Part shown: positions 34,401-40,591 of the stretch, in pieces
Layout of the letters: the number at the start of each line of letters is the position of its first letter
Numbering within the stretch: the stretch's first letter is position 1
NCBI RefSeq assembly: GCF_001592305.1
Contig: NZ_BCWR01000006.1
Span: 248,001 to 312,000, forward strand
DNA from: Hydrogenophaga taeniospiralis CCUG 15921
GTDB taxonomy: Bacteria > Pseudomonadota > Gammaproteobacteria > Burkholderiales > Burkholderiaceae_C
Direction of reading: 5' to 3'
Length of the DNA stretch: 64,000 nt
Made by a program: the position numbers and the translations under genes
Notes under the pieces: model-generated
Seen by the model: only the letters and a program-made list of their open reading frames with translations
What the model was told of the DNA's origin: nothing
The model's database searches: none

Positions 34401-35795
34401 ATTGCCCTGAGCATCGGTTTGCAGGTGGGTGATTTCTCCGGTGCGGGTGTTGGTGGTCTCGGTGCTGCCGTCTGGCCTGTGAATGGTCAGGTTGTCTCCC
34501 ACGCGAACCGGCACGTTGAGTGTGGCGCCTGCGGGGATTTTGGTGACATCGTCGTACTGCGGATTGGCGGCAAGAAGGTCGTTGACCGTGATCGGATTGC
34601 CACTGTTCCCTTGAAGCAGAACGATGTCTGAGAGTGTTCCGCCTGGACTCAGGACAACGGTGTGCGCGCCGGTACCGTCAACGAAGGTATTGGAATCCGG
34701 GCGCGGCGGTGGAGTTGGCGTGGTTGGCGCTGAATTTTCACCCGTGTCTTGCGTAACTGGTTCTGAATGATGGAGCCCCTCATTGGAATAGTCGGCAGCA
34801 TTCAGACCAGGAAGCGCGTGCGGGAGGGTTTCTTCTATAGGTGGGGTGACATGGGTTGTTATCGGCTTACCATTTTCATCCTCTCCATAGATATAGCCGC
34901 TCCCAATTGGAATTGCGCCCGGCCTCGGTGTGAACGTTTGATCGGTTACCGAGCCCAGAAGACGAACCTCTACGATAGCGCCGGTCTGAGGGTCTTTATA
35001 GGTATTAACCTGAAAGGTGCCACCACCAGTGGCATTTTCATAGTGAACAGACCCGGGTTGATAGCCGCTAATGCTAAGGTCATTTCTAAGATTGAATTCT
35101 GCGGGAGTGATATCTGGATCAATTCCATTTGCCCGAATCGTCCCCTTGACAACCTCAATTGCGATATCAGAATTCACAACCGGGAGAATTGGCCCACCCG
35201 AACCCATCCCCATATTAGGGTTTTTCGTATACACGAAAGTGAATGGCAATCCATCTTTGTCAGTTGACTGGAGGACCCAATATGGCGCACCATTTTCGCC
35301 TACATATGTAGGAGGCAAGTCAATCGCAGCACTAAAATCCGGGGCATTATTTTGAATATACTGGTCATAACCGGCACTTTGCCCCAAGTAGTTGGCCGCC
35401 AACGATGAAGCTACCGGACCAATAACGGCAACATACGGATTCGAACTGGCTCCCCATATAAGCGTACCAAGTATGCCCCCACCAGCAGAACCCAACGCCC
35501 CACCAGTTGCCACGTAAGTATTAACATCTCGTCCTTGAACCAAGGTACCAACGACGGTTGCCGCATCGTGGATATATCCAATTGGTGCCGCATTCGCCAC
35601 GGTGGTGCCAACTGCGATGATCACATTTGACGAATGGCCATTATCAGTGAGCAAATCCAGCGGAGCAGTAGCGTCTGCAACGATATTGTTAGCGCCCTGA
35701 ACAAGATCAAGCACTTGATCTTGAGTTTGCTCCGCGCTCAGTGCAGCATCCCCTCCAAGGACGTAAATTGGAGAGGACGAGGTTGACTCAGCCAT
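28428..35795 (-). CDS. Giant (2455-residue) cadherin-like-repeat protein secreted by the adjacent type I system
   Basis: Predicted extracellular adhesin or toxin without signal peptide. In order: Gly/Ala-rich hydrophobic N-terminus (about 1-130); a LysM-like segment (about 380-430, GGTLSDIVLLQ to IPAGATLNVP); a pore-like hydrophobic stretch (about 730-855, IPVYGQIIAAVITIVSALFP); an acidic linker; seven tandem-95/cadherin-like repeats (about 1285-1975, each xEDxxL...LLANDxDxD...HGTV...Y.G.A.F.Y.V.DG...VND.P); a degenerate eighth; and calcium loops DKDGDGLITDPDE, DTDGDGRLTASDE and DHNNNGVQDEGE (about 2220-2285). The C-terminus is acidic and hydrophobic, as type I signals are. No GGxGxDxUx nonapeptides are seen. 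Ten lysines and one cysteine were counted. ATG shares its A with the upstream stop (TAATG). The first ~350 codons are AT-rich. Adhesin versus acylated toxin is unresolved. Confidence 0.85.
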   Translation of the reverse strand: MAESTSSSPIYVLGGDAALSAEQTQDQVLDLVQGANNIVADATAPLDLLTDNGHSSNVIIAVGTTVANAAPIGYIHDAATVVGTLVQGRDVNTYVATGGALGSAGGGILGTLIWGASSNPYVAVIGPVASSLAANYLGQSAGYDQYIQNNAPDFSAAIDLPPTYVGENGAPYWVLQSTDKDGLPFTFVYTKNPNMGMGSGGPILPVVNSDIAIEVVKGTIRANGIDPDITPAEFNLRNDLSISGYQPGSVHYENATGGGTFQVNTYKDPQTGAIVEVRLLGSVTDQTFTPRPGAIPIGSGYIYGEDENGKPITTHVTPPIEETLPHALPGLNAADYSNEGLHHSEPVTQDTGENSAPTTPTPPPRPDSNTFVDGTGAHTVVLSPGGTLSDIVLLQGNSGNPITVNDLLAANPQYDDVTKIPAGATLNVPVRVGDNLTIHRPDGSTETTNTRTGEITHLQTDAQGNTLMRTSVPDGEGGRTVTERTIDGASGEVIEIQAYYLDSFTGLRIAIDPVTHEALSPDEMGPPAPGSGADDSFNQPLPDIGTPPEPGDPIAVIADGAEGVTTDSGVVNGYGDTPVPAGDTPVPAGDAAPEQDWPSVLDILGEAQTEALTLGLQGSGLDPAALNVIGLPDGTSMVTNQEGDVVGYLSEGYGQTTVFTNLAGQEVITDAYGQQWSREELDQLQQADTGLSLLNSVVGLENWSQLNDAQRLNTLVNLYNQIDNLSAGALPGNLGGAGGALGGLISLVGGIENDNALQVLSGGIQLGNAVGSLLGEGSNIVSSAIADSAIGQSLGVSAGQVVPILNLIIALDNIEENPWGAVAAAAAFIPVYGQIIAAVITIVSALFPADIDPSIGEAEVHIDANGQVVVNTTQDDEGGGSTAAHWAEALAHMAQQAGMSAPQAGAAAQHLPSVGYYFDPDGFNFEGSAGQLVLRWTEADGTERQRVYDSSGMAWDGDSVPGQSDIMRDYLLLCQSLEPNWPPVMYQEVAGGILQLDYGVATVLYATALGTYDNSEAHTHGGEEDSDGGDVLIDENSFLMYGFDDHTIENSSEQTEQTLGAGQINTVPAPAAMGANPNGPQIPRGRNPIVFVPIGAGGGSVNVTSGMVQSLDGNNLFSDAQLAAMALALGAGALPLISHAGEGSADTQGEGGGDSTYDWGINGSFLVNRQAEPFAPPPSPGGWTDANGQTIAPGGTTWPAATGSTGSTGSVSASEGGTDGDSALQTPRTETPELISEPAATDAGPGGASALPPGFGAQESGDTSAVLQAGEDLVLDYPTAQGDQLQGTEDQGLRFSAQDLLANDSTPNPVPRGSSGDYFNGLRIISVGEATHGQVGILNGELVFIPDPNYNGIATFSYTVQDMYGLTHTGTTSILVQAVNDTPEARGESASGSEDAELLFTAGSLLRNDRDIDGDSLRISRVGEASGGTVFLQPDGSVRFVPTPNYNGPAGYAYWVSDGHEQVRAEVNLSILQVNDLPVVQGELVGSDEDVVLNFPFDVLLANDSDIDTDPTLNQTGVQTLTISAVGNAQHGTVEIVDGQVRFTPDLNYFGPASFDYRVDDGAGGQVSTTVVLNLAPVNDAPDVQGEEAVIAEDNVLIYTQADLLANDSDVDNAHGELRITQVGGAQNGSVELLPDGRIRFIPDADYFGPAQFDYLVDDGAGGQSLATVTLDVTPVNDAPRLQAEQADVDEDTVVTLSAADLLANDHDVDNAHDELRITSVGGATHGTVAMDAQGHITFTPTLNFYGQASFSYTVSDGVGGESTTTMTLDYASVNDLPVVNDELVLGKRDNTYTFTAPALLANDTDVENPAGLQIVAVGGAENGTVTMLPDGRIQFVPAGGYDDWDPAQYGSFEYTVRDPDGGETVGHVDIDYERVNVNPVAVDDAFQGYEDVRMEINVSELLRNDSDPDASGLTSLQVDQVGSASHGTVSLNNGVVTFTPQHDYYGAASFQYRANDGEGGTTWATAHIDLERENRAPVIDSVDILGAAWLGRANATLAYGYFPHWDEGIDPYFVRTEPVSDRTRANGRIYAHDPDGDAVTFTVQFNHKPDHGNVFINYYAPLSTPRYLSSAQLMGAQPTYDWDRYNSGMGSTVQLPGVDPDHLDGANTNYLVRDASSNGHNAYAAWQYIVTDVTSYTGLDSFTVTATDSRGASTTYTINVQAVGWGNANNGYPPIVVDMNGNGLDLLPPNYSMRTMDVNLDGTPERIGWVAPTDAVLAFDKDGDGLITDPDETSFVSYKPGARTDLEGLAAFDTDGDGRLTASDEQWDQFGLLQDHNNNGVQDEGEWMSLTDQGVESIGMQSEGSPELNNGNVVFGTTTVTFTDGGTTTAGDVMFAAEGVELPDWVQEELAASAAPVDTGVVAQDPVQDSTPAPVQASTDVATEPSASTTEPTPSIEQQANVFTQTVATQDVPSEPLGFVDANQLDLAPEPDVIIVLHDEPTVSAPSAPTLVPA
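34026..34067. repeat. 21-bp perfect tandem duplication inside the giant gene
   Basis: Two identical 21-base units (beginning GTCTCCCGCTGGCACCGGGG on the plus strand) followed by a partial third. In frame they encode DTPVPAG twice, so copy-number change would keep the reading frame. They lie in a Pro/Gly-rich linker between the LysM-like and hydrophobic regions. Confidence 0.9.
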
Positions 35796-36334
35796 TATGA
35801 TGCCCTACCTTCTACTTGAGTAAACAATACTCGAACTGCATAACCAACGATGAGTGCAGCCAGCGCATATCGAAATGGCGCAAAAATGCCAAAGTATGTT
35901 TTATAAGCGCCCCCAATAAATCCCGTAGGCGGCAGAAACAACACAATCAACCCCACCAATAGCAAAATAGAGATATTAACTTTAAGGTTAAATATTCCAT
36001 CGACCTTCTTAAGGATGCCCGCTTGATTAACGTCGTACAAAGCCATAGATTTTGCCGCAAGAAACACACTAGGAATCGTGAAAAATATCGAGACCAACAA
36101 CTGAGAGTAGGGGACGTGGAATGCTCGATTTTGCACCTCATAGAACCAAGCTCCCGGAACAACTCTGCTCATAAATTCCGAAATGCCCCGCACAAACGAC
36201 TGTGCAGACTCAACCTCTGAAATGGAAAGAAAGTAGACAGACAAGTGAATAAAAAAAATCACTACAGAAAATAATCCGCCACCCCACAATATTTTTCTAT
36301 CGTAGGGAGTTTTTTTGATCATTTGTTTTTTCAT
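35795..36334 (-). CDS. Small four-helix membrane protein, first gene of the type I secretion operon
   Basis: 179 residues, no family recognised. Four hydrophobic helices near residues 16-38 (WGGGLFSVVIFFIHLSVYFLSI), 77-97 (LLVSIFFTIPSVFLAAKSMAL), 117-137 (VNISILLLVGLIVLFLPPTGF) and 151-172 (FAPFRYALAALIVGYAVRVLF), with a Lys-rich N-terminus (MKKQMIKKTPYDRK). The stop overlaps the giant's ATG as TAATG, so the two are translationally coupled. The gene is clearly AT-rich compared with the rest of the window, like the first part of the giant gene. No clear ribosome site precedes the first ATG. An accessory or self-protection role for the secreted giant is only inference. Confidence 0.7.
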   Translation of the reverse strand: MKKQMIKKTPYDRKILWGGGLFSVVIFFIHLSVYFLSISEVESAQSFVRGISEFMSRVVPGAWFYEVQNRAFHVPYSQLLVSIFFTIPSVFLAAKSMALYDVNQAGILKKVDGIFNLKVNISILLLVGLIVLFLPPTGFIGGAYKTYFGIFAPFRYALAALIVGYAVRVLFTQVEGRAS

Positions 36335-36357
36335 CAGTCAATATCAAACAAGGTTGC

Positions 36358-36386
36358 ACTATCAAACCAAATAGTCCCCAAATCAA
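36358..36386 (-). promoter_or_regulatory. Predicted promoter of the type I secretion operon
   Basis: On the minus strand TTGATT (36386-36381), a 17-base spacer, then GATAGT (36363-36358), 24 bases before the ATG at 36334. Four of six bases match at each box. It is the only sigma-70-like pair I see in front of the operon. Confidence 0.4.
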
Positions 36387-36486
36387 TTGGGAATCTGTAG
36401 AGGCATTCAAGCGCCAGCGCCACCGCGGGGGACCGCCAGCCTCTTACGGAGCCGTCGAGTATGTGCAAAGGTTTGCAATGATCTCC

Positions 36487-36545
36487 AGATGTTACAGAAG
36501 TAACATCTCACCCCTGTCAAACTTGACAGGGTCAGGTTGACATTC
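36487..36545. mobile_element. Two perfect palindromes, possible insertion-sequence end remnant
   Basis: AGATGTTAC-AGAA-GTAACATCT (36487-36508, 9-bp arms) is followed at once by CCCTGTCAA-AC-TTGACAGGG (9-bp arms, about 36512-36531) and then GGTTGACA. Read on the minus strand the block starts TGTCAACCTGACCCTGTCAA. A TGT start with repeated internal motifs is typical of IS21-like ends, but no transposase gene is present. The block abuts the giant-gene remnant, so it may mark a past IS-driven deletion. An alternative is a pair of regulator operators. Confidence 0.35.
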
Positions 36546-36690
36546 CGACAACTCCATCCCTGCGTTTCCCGAGCTCAGTCCGTTGATACCCCGGTCGTAG
36601 GCGTCGTCGCCCTCGCCTGCATTGCTGCCCGTCGCTGACCCAGTAGGCGTAGTCATAGAGGGTGGCGGCATTCGCCGGAGAAGGCTGTGA
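36546..36690 (-). pseudogene. Remnant of a second giant cadherin-repeat gene
   Basis: 36626-36652 is identical over 27 bases to 31417-31443 inside the giant gene (encoding YAYWVSDG), and 36582-36601 matches 32310-32329 at 18 of 20 bases (encoding the YDWGING region; here YDRGING). On the minus strand one frame reads [17 protein letters not shown] and the neighbouring frame GSNAGEGDDAYDRGINGLSSGNAG, so it is fragmentary and frameshifted. In the intact gene these two motifs lie about 890 bp apart and in the opposite order relative to one another. It looks like a scar of a rearranged or deleted copy. Confidence 0.5.
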
Positions 36691-36805
36691 CCAGCGGGGC
36701 CGATCAGGGCAAACCCTTATGTCGGCAGCAGCCGGCTGTTACCCCGGCCACCAACCGCGCTTCAACAATCGTCTCCCGATCCCCCCACACCACCAGGAGA
36801 CTCCC

Positions 36806-37384
36806 ATGGGCAAGAAACTGTTGATGATCTGCGGCGACTACTGCGAAGACTACGAAACCATGGTGCCGTTCCAGGCGCTGCAGGCGATGGGCCACACGGT
36901 GCACGCCGTGGCGCCCGACAAGAAGGCCGGCGACTTCATCCTCACCGCCATCCACGACTTCGAAGGCGCACAGACCTACAGCGAAAAGCCAGGCCACCGC
37001 TTCACGCTCAACGCCAGCTTCGCCGACGTGAAGCCCGAGACCTACGACGGTCTGGTGATTCCCGGTGGGCGTGGCCCCGAGTACCTGCGCATGCACGCCA
37101 GCGTGGTGGCGCTGGTCAAACACTTCACCGGCGGCGGCAAACCGGTGGCCGCCATCTGCCACGGCGCGCAGCTGCTGGCGGCCACGGGCGACATCAAGGG
37201 CCGCACCATCTCGGCCTACCCCGCCTGCCAGGTGGAGGTGGAACTCGCGGGCGCGATCTACGCCCACATCGCGGTGGACCAGGCCGTGACCGACGGCCCC
37301 TTCGTCACCGCCCCCGCCTGGCCGGCCCACCCGGCCTGGATCGCGCAGTTCCTGGCGGTGTTGGGCACGACAATCACACATTGA
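36806..37384 (+). CDS. DJ-1/PfpI-family protein
   Basis: 192-residue cytoplasmic protein of the class I glutamine-amidotransferase-like fold. The nucleophile elbow is [10 protein letters not shown] (Cys near residue 116), with [26 protein letters not shown] before it and a conserved Glu early ([24 protein letters not shown]). Members act as glyoxalases, chaperones or amidases; the sequence does not decide which. ATG at 36806 follows CACCAGGAGACTCCC; the upstream extension of the frame covers the pseudogene scar and is rejected. GC returns to the normal high level here. Confidence 0.88.
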   Translation: MGKKLLMICGDYCEDYETMVPFQALQAMGHTVHAVAPDKKAGDFILTAIHDFEGAQTYSEKPGHRFTLNASFADVKPETYDGLVIPGGRGPEYLRMHASVVALVKHFTGGGKPVAAICHGAQLLAATGDIKGRTISAYPACQVEVELAGAIYAHIAVDQAVTDGPFVTAPAWPAHPAWIAQFLAVLGTTITH

Positions 37385-37447
37385 TGCGCATCCCCCGTGT
37401 GAAGCCGCCGACCAGGCAGCTTCGTCCGCCAACGCAGGAGTGTCACC

Positions 37448-37849
37448 ATGTGTGAAGTCTTCATCAGCGCCGACCCCGAGAGCTACGCCAGCCGCACCCG
37501 CTCGGTGCGGCTGCACGGGGTGGTCACCAGCATCCGGCTGGAAAACCTCTACTGGGACGTGCTCACCGAGATCGGCGAGCGCGACGGCATGGCGGTGGTG
37601 CAGCTGATTGAGAAGCTGTACGACGAGCTGGTGGCCGCGCGCGGCGGAGTGGGCAACTTCGCGTCCTTCCTGCGCGTGAGCGCGTTGCGCTACATGGCGC
37701 TGCAGGCGCACGATCGCATCCCCATGGACAACGCGGTGCCGATCCGCTCGCTGGACGCGCGCGCCGTGCTGCACGCGCTGCCCTCGCACTGGGCGCTGCC
37801 GCCCGCGACGGCGTCGGGCACGGTGGTGGCACTGCGGCGCAAGGGTTGA
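37448..37849 (+). CDS. Ribbon-helix-helix domain protein
   Basis: 133 residues. The central part (TRSVRLHGVVTSIRLENLYWDVLTEIGERDGMAVVQLIEKLYDELVAARGGVGNFASFLRVSALRYMAL, described here only by its ends SVRLHG and LRYMAL) fits the RHH_4 family, in which SIRLE forms the DNA-contacting strand and the two following helices dimerise. It is likely a small DNA-binding protein. It starts 63 bp after the PfpI-like gene behind GCAGGAGTGTCACC and may be cotranscribed with it. The target is unknown. Confidence 0.75.
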   Translation: MCEVFISADPESYASRTRSVRLHGVVTSIRLENLYWDVLTEIGERDGMAVVQLIEKLYDELVAARGGVGNFASFLRVSALRYMALQAHDRIPMDNAVPIRSLDARAVLHALPSHWALPPATASGTVVALRRKG

Positions 37850-37965
37850 CGCTGCCGCGGCGCGGCCGTCGGTGGGCGCAGGCGACACCCGGCGCTGTGC
37901 GCGCGGGCGGTGGGCCGCTACAGTGTGGGCGATCCGTCCCCCAACCCGCAGCCTGTTCCACCCCC

Positions 37966-38388
37966 ATGACCCTCTGGAAAAAACCCCTCTCTGTCAAAGA
38001 ACTCACCGCCATCCACGTGGGCACCGCCGTGCAGCACCTGGGCATCGAATTCCTGGAGGTCGGCGACGACTTCATCCGCGCGCGGGTGCCGGTGGACACC
38101 CGCACCAAACAGCCCTACGGCCTGCTGCACGGCGGCGTGAGCGTGGTGCTGGCCGAGACGCTGGGCTCGTGCGGCGCGGCCTACAGCTGCCCCGAAGGCC
38201 ACCGCGCCGTGGGCCTGGACATCAACGCCAACCACCTCAAGGGCGCCACCAGCGGCTGGGTCACCGGCGTCACGCGGCCAGTGCACATCGGGCGCACCAC
38301 CCAGGTCTGGCAGATCGATCTGACCAACGACGCGGGCGAGCTGACCTGCGTCTCGCGCATCACCATGGCGGTGCTGGCGCCGCGCTGA
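37966..38388 (+). CDS. Hotdog-fold acyl-CoA thioesterase (PaaI/YdiI-like)
   Basis: 140-residue hotdog thioesterase. The active-site segment is QPYGLLHGGVSVVLAETLGSCGAAY, where the HGG and the catalytic Glu of AETLGS match the YdiI/MenI group (1,4-dihydroxy-2-naphthoyl-CoA hydrolase and broad aromatic acyl-CoA thioesterases). Further family parts are GLDINANHLKGATSGWVTGVTRPVHIGRTTQVWQIDLTND. ATG at 37966 gives a normal-length protein (MTLWKKPLSVKEL); the longer frame from 37846 starts inside the preceding gene. Confidence 0.85.
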   Translation: MTLWKKPLSVKELTAIHVGTAVQHLGIEFLEVGDDFIRARVPVDTRTKQPYGLLHGGVSVVLAETLGSCGAAYSCPEGHRAVGLDINANHLKGATSGWVTGVTRPVHIGRTTQVWQIDLTNDAGELTCVSRITMAVLAPR

Positions 38389-38460
38389 ACCAGGCGGGGA
38401 GACATCGCCCGGGGTCCGGTCGTTTCGTTTTCTTTTTTTTGTCCGCTGAGGGAGAACACC

Positions 38461-39342
38461 GTGCATCTGTCTTTTGGTTCCGCATGGGCATCGGGCTTGA
38501 AGCCCGCATTTGTCGGGCTCTGCGCGGCCCTGGTGCTGGCGCTGGCCGCCTGTGGCGGCGGCAGCAGCGCCAGCACCGACACCGCCACGGGCGGCACGGG
38601 CACCGGCAACAGCAGCGCCCTGCCCACGCAATGCACCGGATCGTGCAACGCGGCCACCCCGGTGGCGCCCACCGTCTCCGGCACCGGGGGCGAAGGCAAC
38701 GTCACCCTGTACAGCACGAGTGCGAGCAACGGCGGCGCCTGCGGCTACGGTTCCACGAACATCCAGTCCTACGCCGCCATCCACGCCAACGTGGCGGCCG
38801 GCGACGGCCAGGGGCCATGGCAGCACGGCAAGGTCTGCGGCCAGTGCGCCGAAGTCACCGTGCTCACCTCGCAGGGCCTCAAGACCACCACCGTGCGCAT
38901 CGTGGACAAGTGCCCGGACGACCACTGCGGCATCGACCTGGGTGGCACCGCCCCCAGCGCGGTGATGGCCGACGGTTTCGGGCGCTACGCGGGCCAGTGG
39001 CGCTTCGTGGCCTGCGGCGGCCACCCCGGCGTGTCCGACGGCGCGCCCACGCTGAACGTCAAGGACGGCAGCAACCCCTGGTGGTCGCGCGTGCGCGTGC
39101 ACAACCCCGCCACCGGGGTGGCTTCGATCGACTACCAGGACACCGGCAGTTCGGCGCAGGGCAGCTTCGCCTTCGACACCACCAACGTCGAGAACGCGTA
39201 CGAGGTCCCCGTCGCTGCGGTGCTGCAGTCCAGCGCCGCGACGTTCCTGATCACGGTGAACTACGTCGATGGCACGAAGGCGACCGTGCAGCTCAGCCCC
39301 GCGCAACTCGGCGCGGCCAGCGCGAGCTACCCGCTCCACTGA
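38461..39342 (+). CDS. Expansin-like lipoprotein with RlpA-type double-psi barrel
   Basis: 293 residues starting with GTG behind GAGGGAGAACACC. The signal ends in a lipobox (ALVLALAACGGGSS, Cys near residue 37), followed by a Ser/Thr/Gly linker to about residue 70. The barrel domain (about 80-185) begins GEGNVTLYSTSASNGGACGYG, contains KVCGQCAEVTVLT and VDKCPDDHCGIDLGG with the conserved Asp, and has six cysteines. The C-terminal ~100 residues fit the expansin cellulose-binding-like domain (WWSRVRVHNPATGVASIDYQ). Bacterial expansins loosen plant wall or peptidoglycan without hydrolysis. It stands alone upstream of pilU. Confidence 0.78.
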   Translation: MHLSFGSAWASGLKPAFVGLCAALVLALAACGGGSSASTDTATGGTGTGNSSALPTQCTGSCNAATPVAPTVSGTGGEGNVTLYSTSASNGGACGYGSTNIQSYAAIHANVAAGDGQGPWQHGKVCGQCAEVTVLTSQGLKTTTVRIVDKCPDDHCGIDLGGTAPSAVMADGFGRYAGQWRFVACGGHPGVSDGAPTLNVKDGSNPWWSRVRVHNPATGVASIDYQDTGSSAQGSFAFDTTNVENAYEVPVAAVLQSSAATFLITVNYVDGTKATVQLSPAQLGAASASYPLH

Positions 39343-39398
39343 GGGGGAATGAGGACGTCCGGCCGGGCGACCGACGCGGGCGGGTGGGACTGCAAGGC

Positions 39399-39428
39399 TT
39401 GACATTTTTCCCCGTTCGCGCCGATAAG
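39399..39428 (+). promoter_or_regulatory. Predicted sigma-70 promoter of pilU
   Basis: TTGACA (perfect -35), an 18-base spacer, then GATAAG (four of six), about 17 bases before the ATG at 39445. Strong for this GC-rich genome. Confidence 0.6.
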
Positions 39429-39444
39429 CTGGACGTACAGTTCG

Positions 39445-40587
39445 ATGAACCTCACCGACCCCGCCATGGACCCCAACCCGCTCTCGCACAACGACGACCT
39501 CGGCCACTACCTGTCCATCATGGTGGAGCAAGGGGCGTCCGACCTGTTCCTCTCCAGCGGCGCTGCGCCTTCGATCAAGGTACAGGGGGTGGTCAAACGC
39601 CTGTCCGAAGCGGTGCTCGACGCCTCCCGCGTGCAGCGGCTGGCCTATTCGGTCATGCGCGAGACACAGATCCGCGACTTCGAATCCACGCTCGAATGCG
39701 ACCTGGCCATTACCATCGAGGGCCTGGGCCGCTTCCGTGTGAACGTCTACCGCCAGCGCGGCGACGTGGCGGTGGTGGTGCGGCACATCAACGCGCAGAT
39801 TCCGACGCTGGAGTCGCTCAAGCTGCCGGCGGTGCTCAAGAAGCTGTCCATGCTCAAGCGCGGGCTGGTGCTGGTGGTGGGGGCCGCGGGGTCGGGCAAG
39901 TCCACCACGCTGGCCGCGATGCTCAACCACCGCAACCAGTCCACCAGCGGCCACATCCTGACGGTGGAAGACCCGATGGAGTTCGAACACGCCCACGGCA
40001 AATCCATCGTCGACCAGCGCGAGGTCGGGCTGGACACCCAGTCGTTCGACGAAGCCCTGCGCCACGCCATGCGCGAGGCGCCCGACGTGATCATGATCGG
40101 CGAGATCCGCGACCGCGAAACCATGCAACACGCCATGGCCTACGCCGAGACCGGGCACCTGTGCGTGTCCACCCTGCACGCGAACAACGCCAACCAGGCG
40201 GTGCAACGCGTGCTGAACTTCTTTCCCGAAGCCGCGCACCGCCAGGTGCTGATGGACCTGTCGCTCAACCTCAAGGGCGTGGTGGGCCAGCGGCTGATCC
40301 GTGGCGCCGTGGGCAAGCTGGTGCCCGCGGTGGAGGTGATGCTGCTCTCGCCCTACATCGCCGATCTGATCCAGAAGGGCCAGACCGACGAGATCAAGGA
40401 AGCGATGGCCAAGAGCAACGAGCTGGGCATGGCCACCTTCGACCAGTCGCTCTACGACCTGTACCAGCAGGGCGAGATCACCGCCGAGCAGGCGGTGGAC
40501 AACGCCGACTCGCGCACCGACCTGTCGCTGCGCATCCGGCTGAACGCGGGCAAACGGCCGGACACGCAGGGCCTGCGCATCGACTGA
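39445..40587 (+). CDS. pilU: Type IV pilus retraction ATPase, PilT/PilU family
   Basis: 380-residue hexameric ATPase that drives pilus disassembly and twitching. PAS-like N-terminal half, then Walker A VVGAAGSGKSTT near residues 145-155, the Asp box TVEDPMEFEH, Walker B DVIMIGEIRDRETMQHAMAYAETGHL and the His box STLHANNANQAVQRVLNFFP. The acidic C-terminal extension and the variants around QGASDLFLSSGAAPSIKVQG favour PilU over PilT. The first ATG at 39445 is used; MDPNPLSHNDD at 39466 is an alternative. It has its own promoter and is not next to pilT in this window. Confidence 0.88.
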   Translation: MNLTDPAMDPNPLSHNDDLGHYLSIMVEQGASDLFLSSGAAPSIKVQGVVKRLSEAVLDASRVQRLAYSVMRETQIRDFESTLECDLAITIEGLGRFRVNVYRQRGDVAVVVRHINAQIPTLESLKLPAVLKKLSMLKRGLVLVVGAAGSGKSTTLAAMLNHRNQSTSGHILTVEDPMEFEHAHGKSIVDQREVGLDTQSFDEALRHAMREAPDVIMIGEIRDRETMQHAMAYAETGHLCVSTLHANNANQAVQRVLNFFPEAAHRQVLMDLSLNLKGVVGQRLIRGAVGKLVPAVEVMLLSPYIADLIQKGQTDEIKEAMAKSNELGMATFDQSLYDLYQQGEITAEQAVDNADSRTDLSLRIRLNAGKRPDTQGLRID

Positions 40588-40591
40588 TCGC

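Noticed and set aside
28428-35795. Calling the giant a classical RTX haemolysin
   Set aside because: HlyC is present, but no glycine-rich nonapeptide repeats could be found by reading the protein.
36662-36805. Longer start for the PfpI-like protein
   Set aside because: The extra 48 residues cover the pseudogene scar and have no ribosome site, while ATG at 36806 has a good one.
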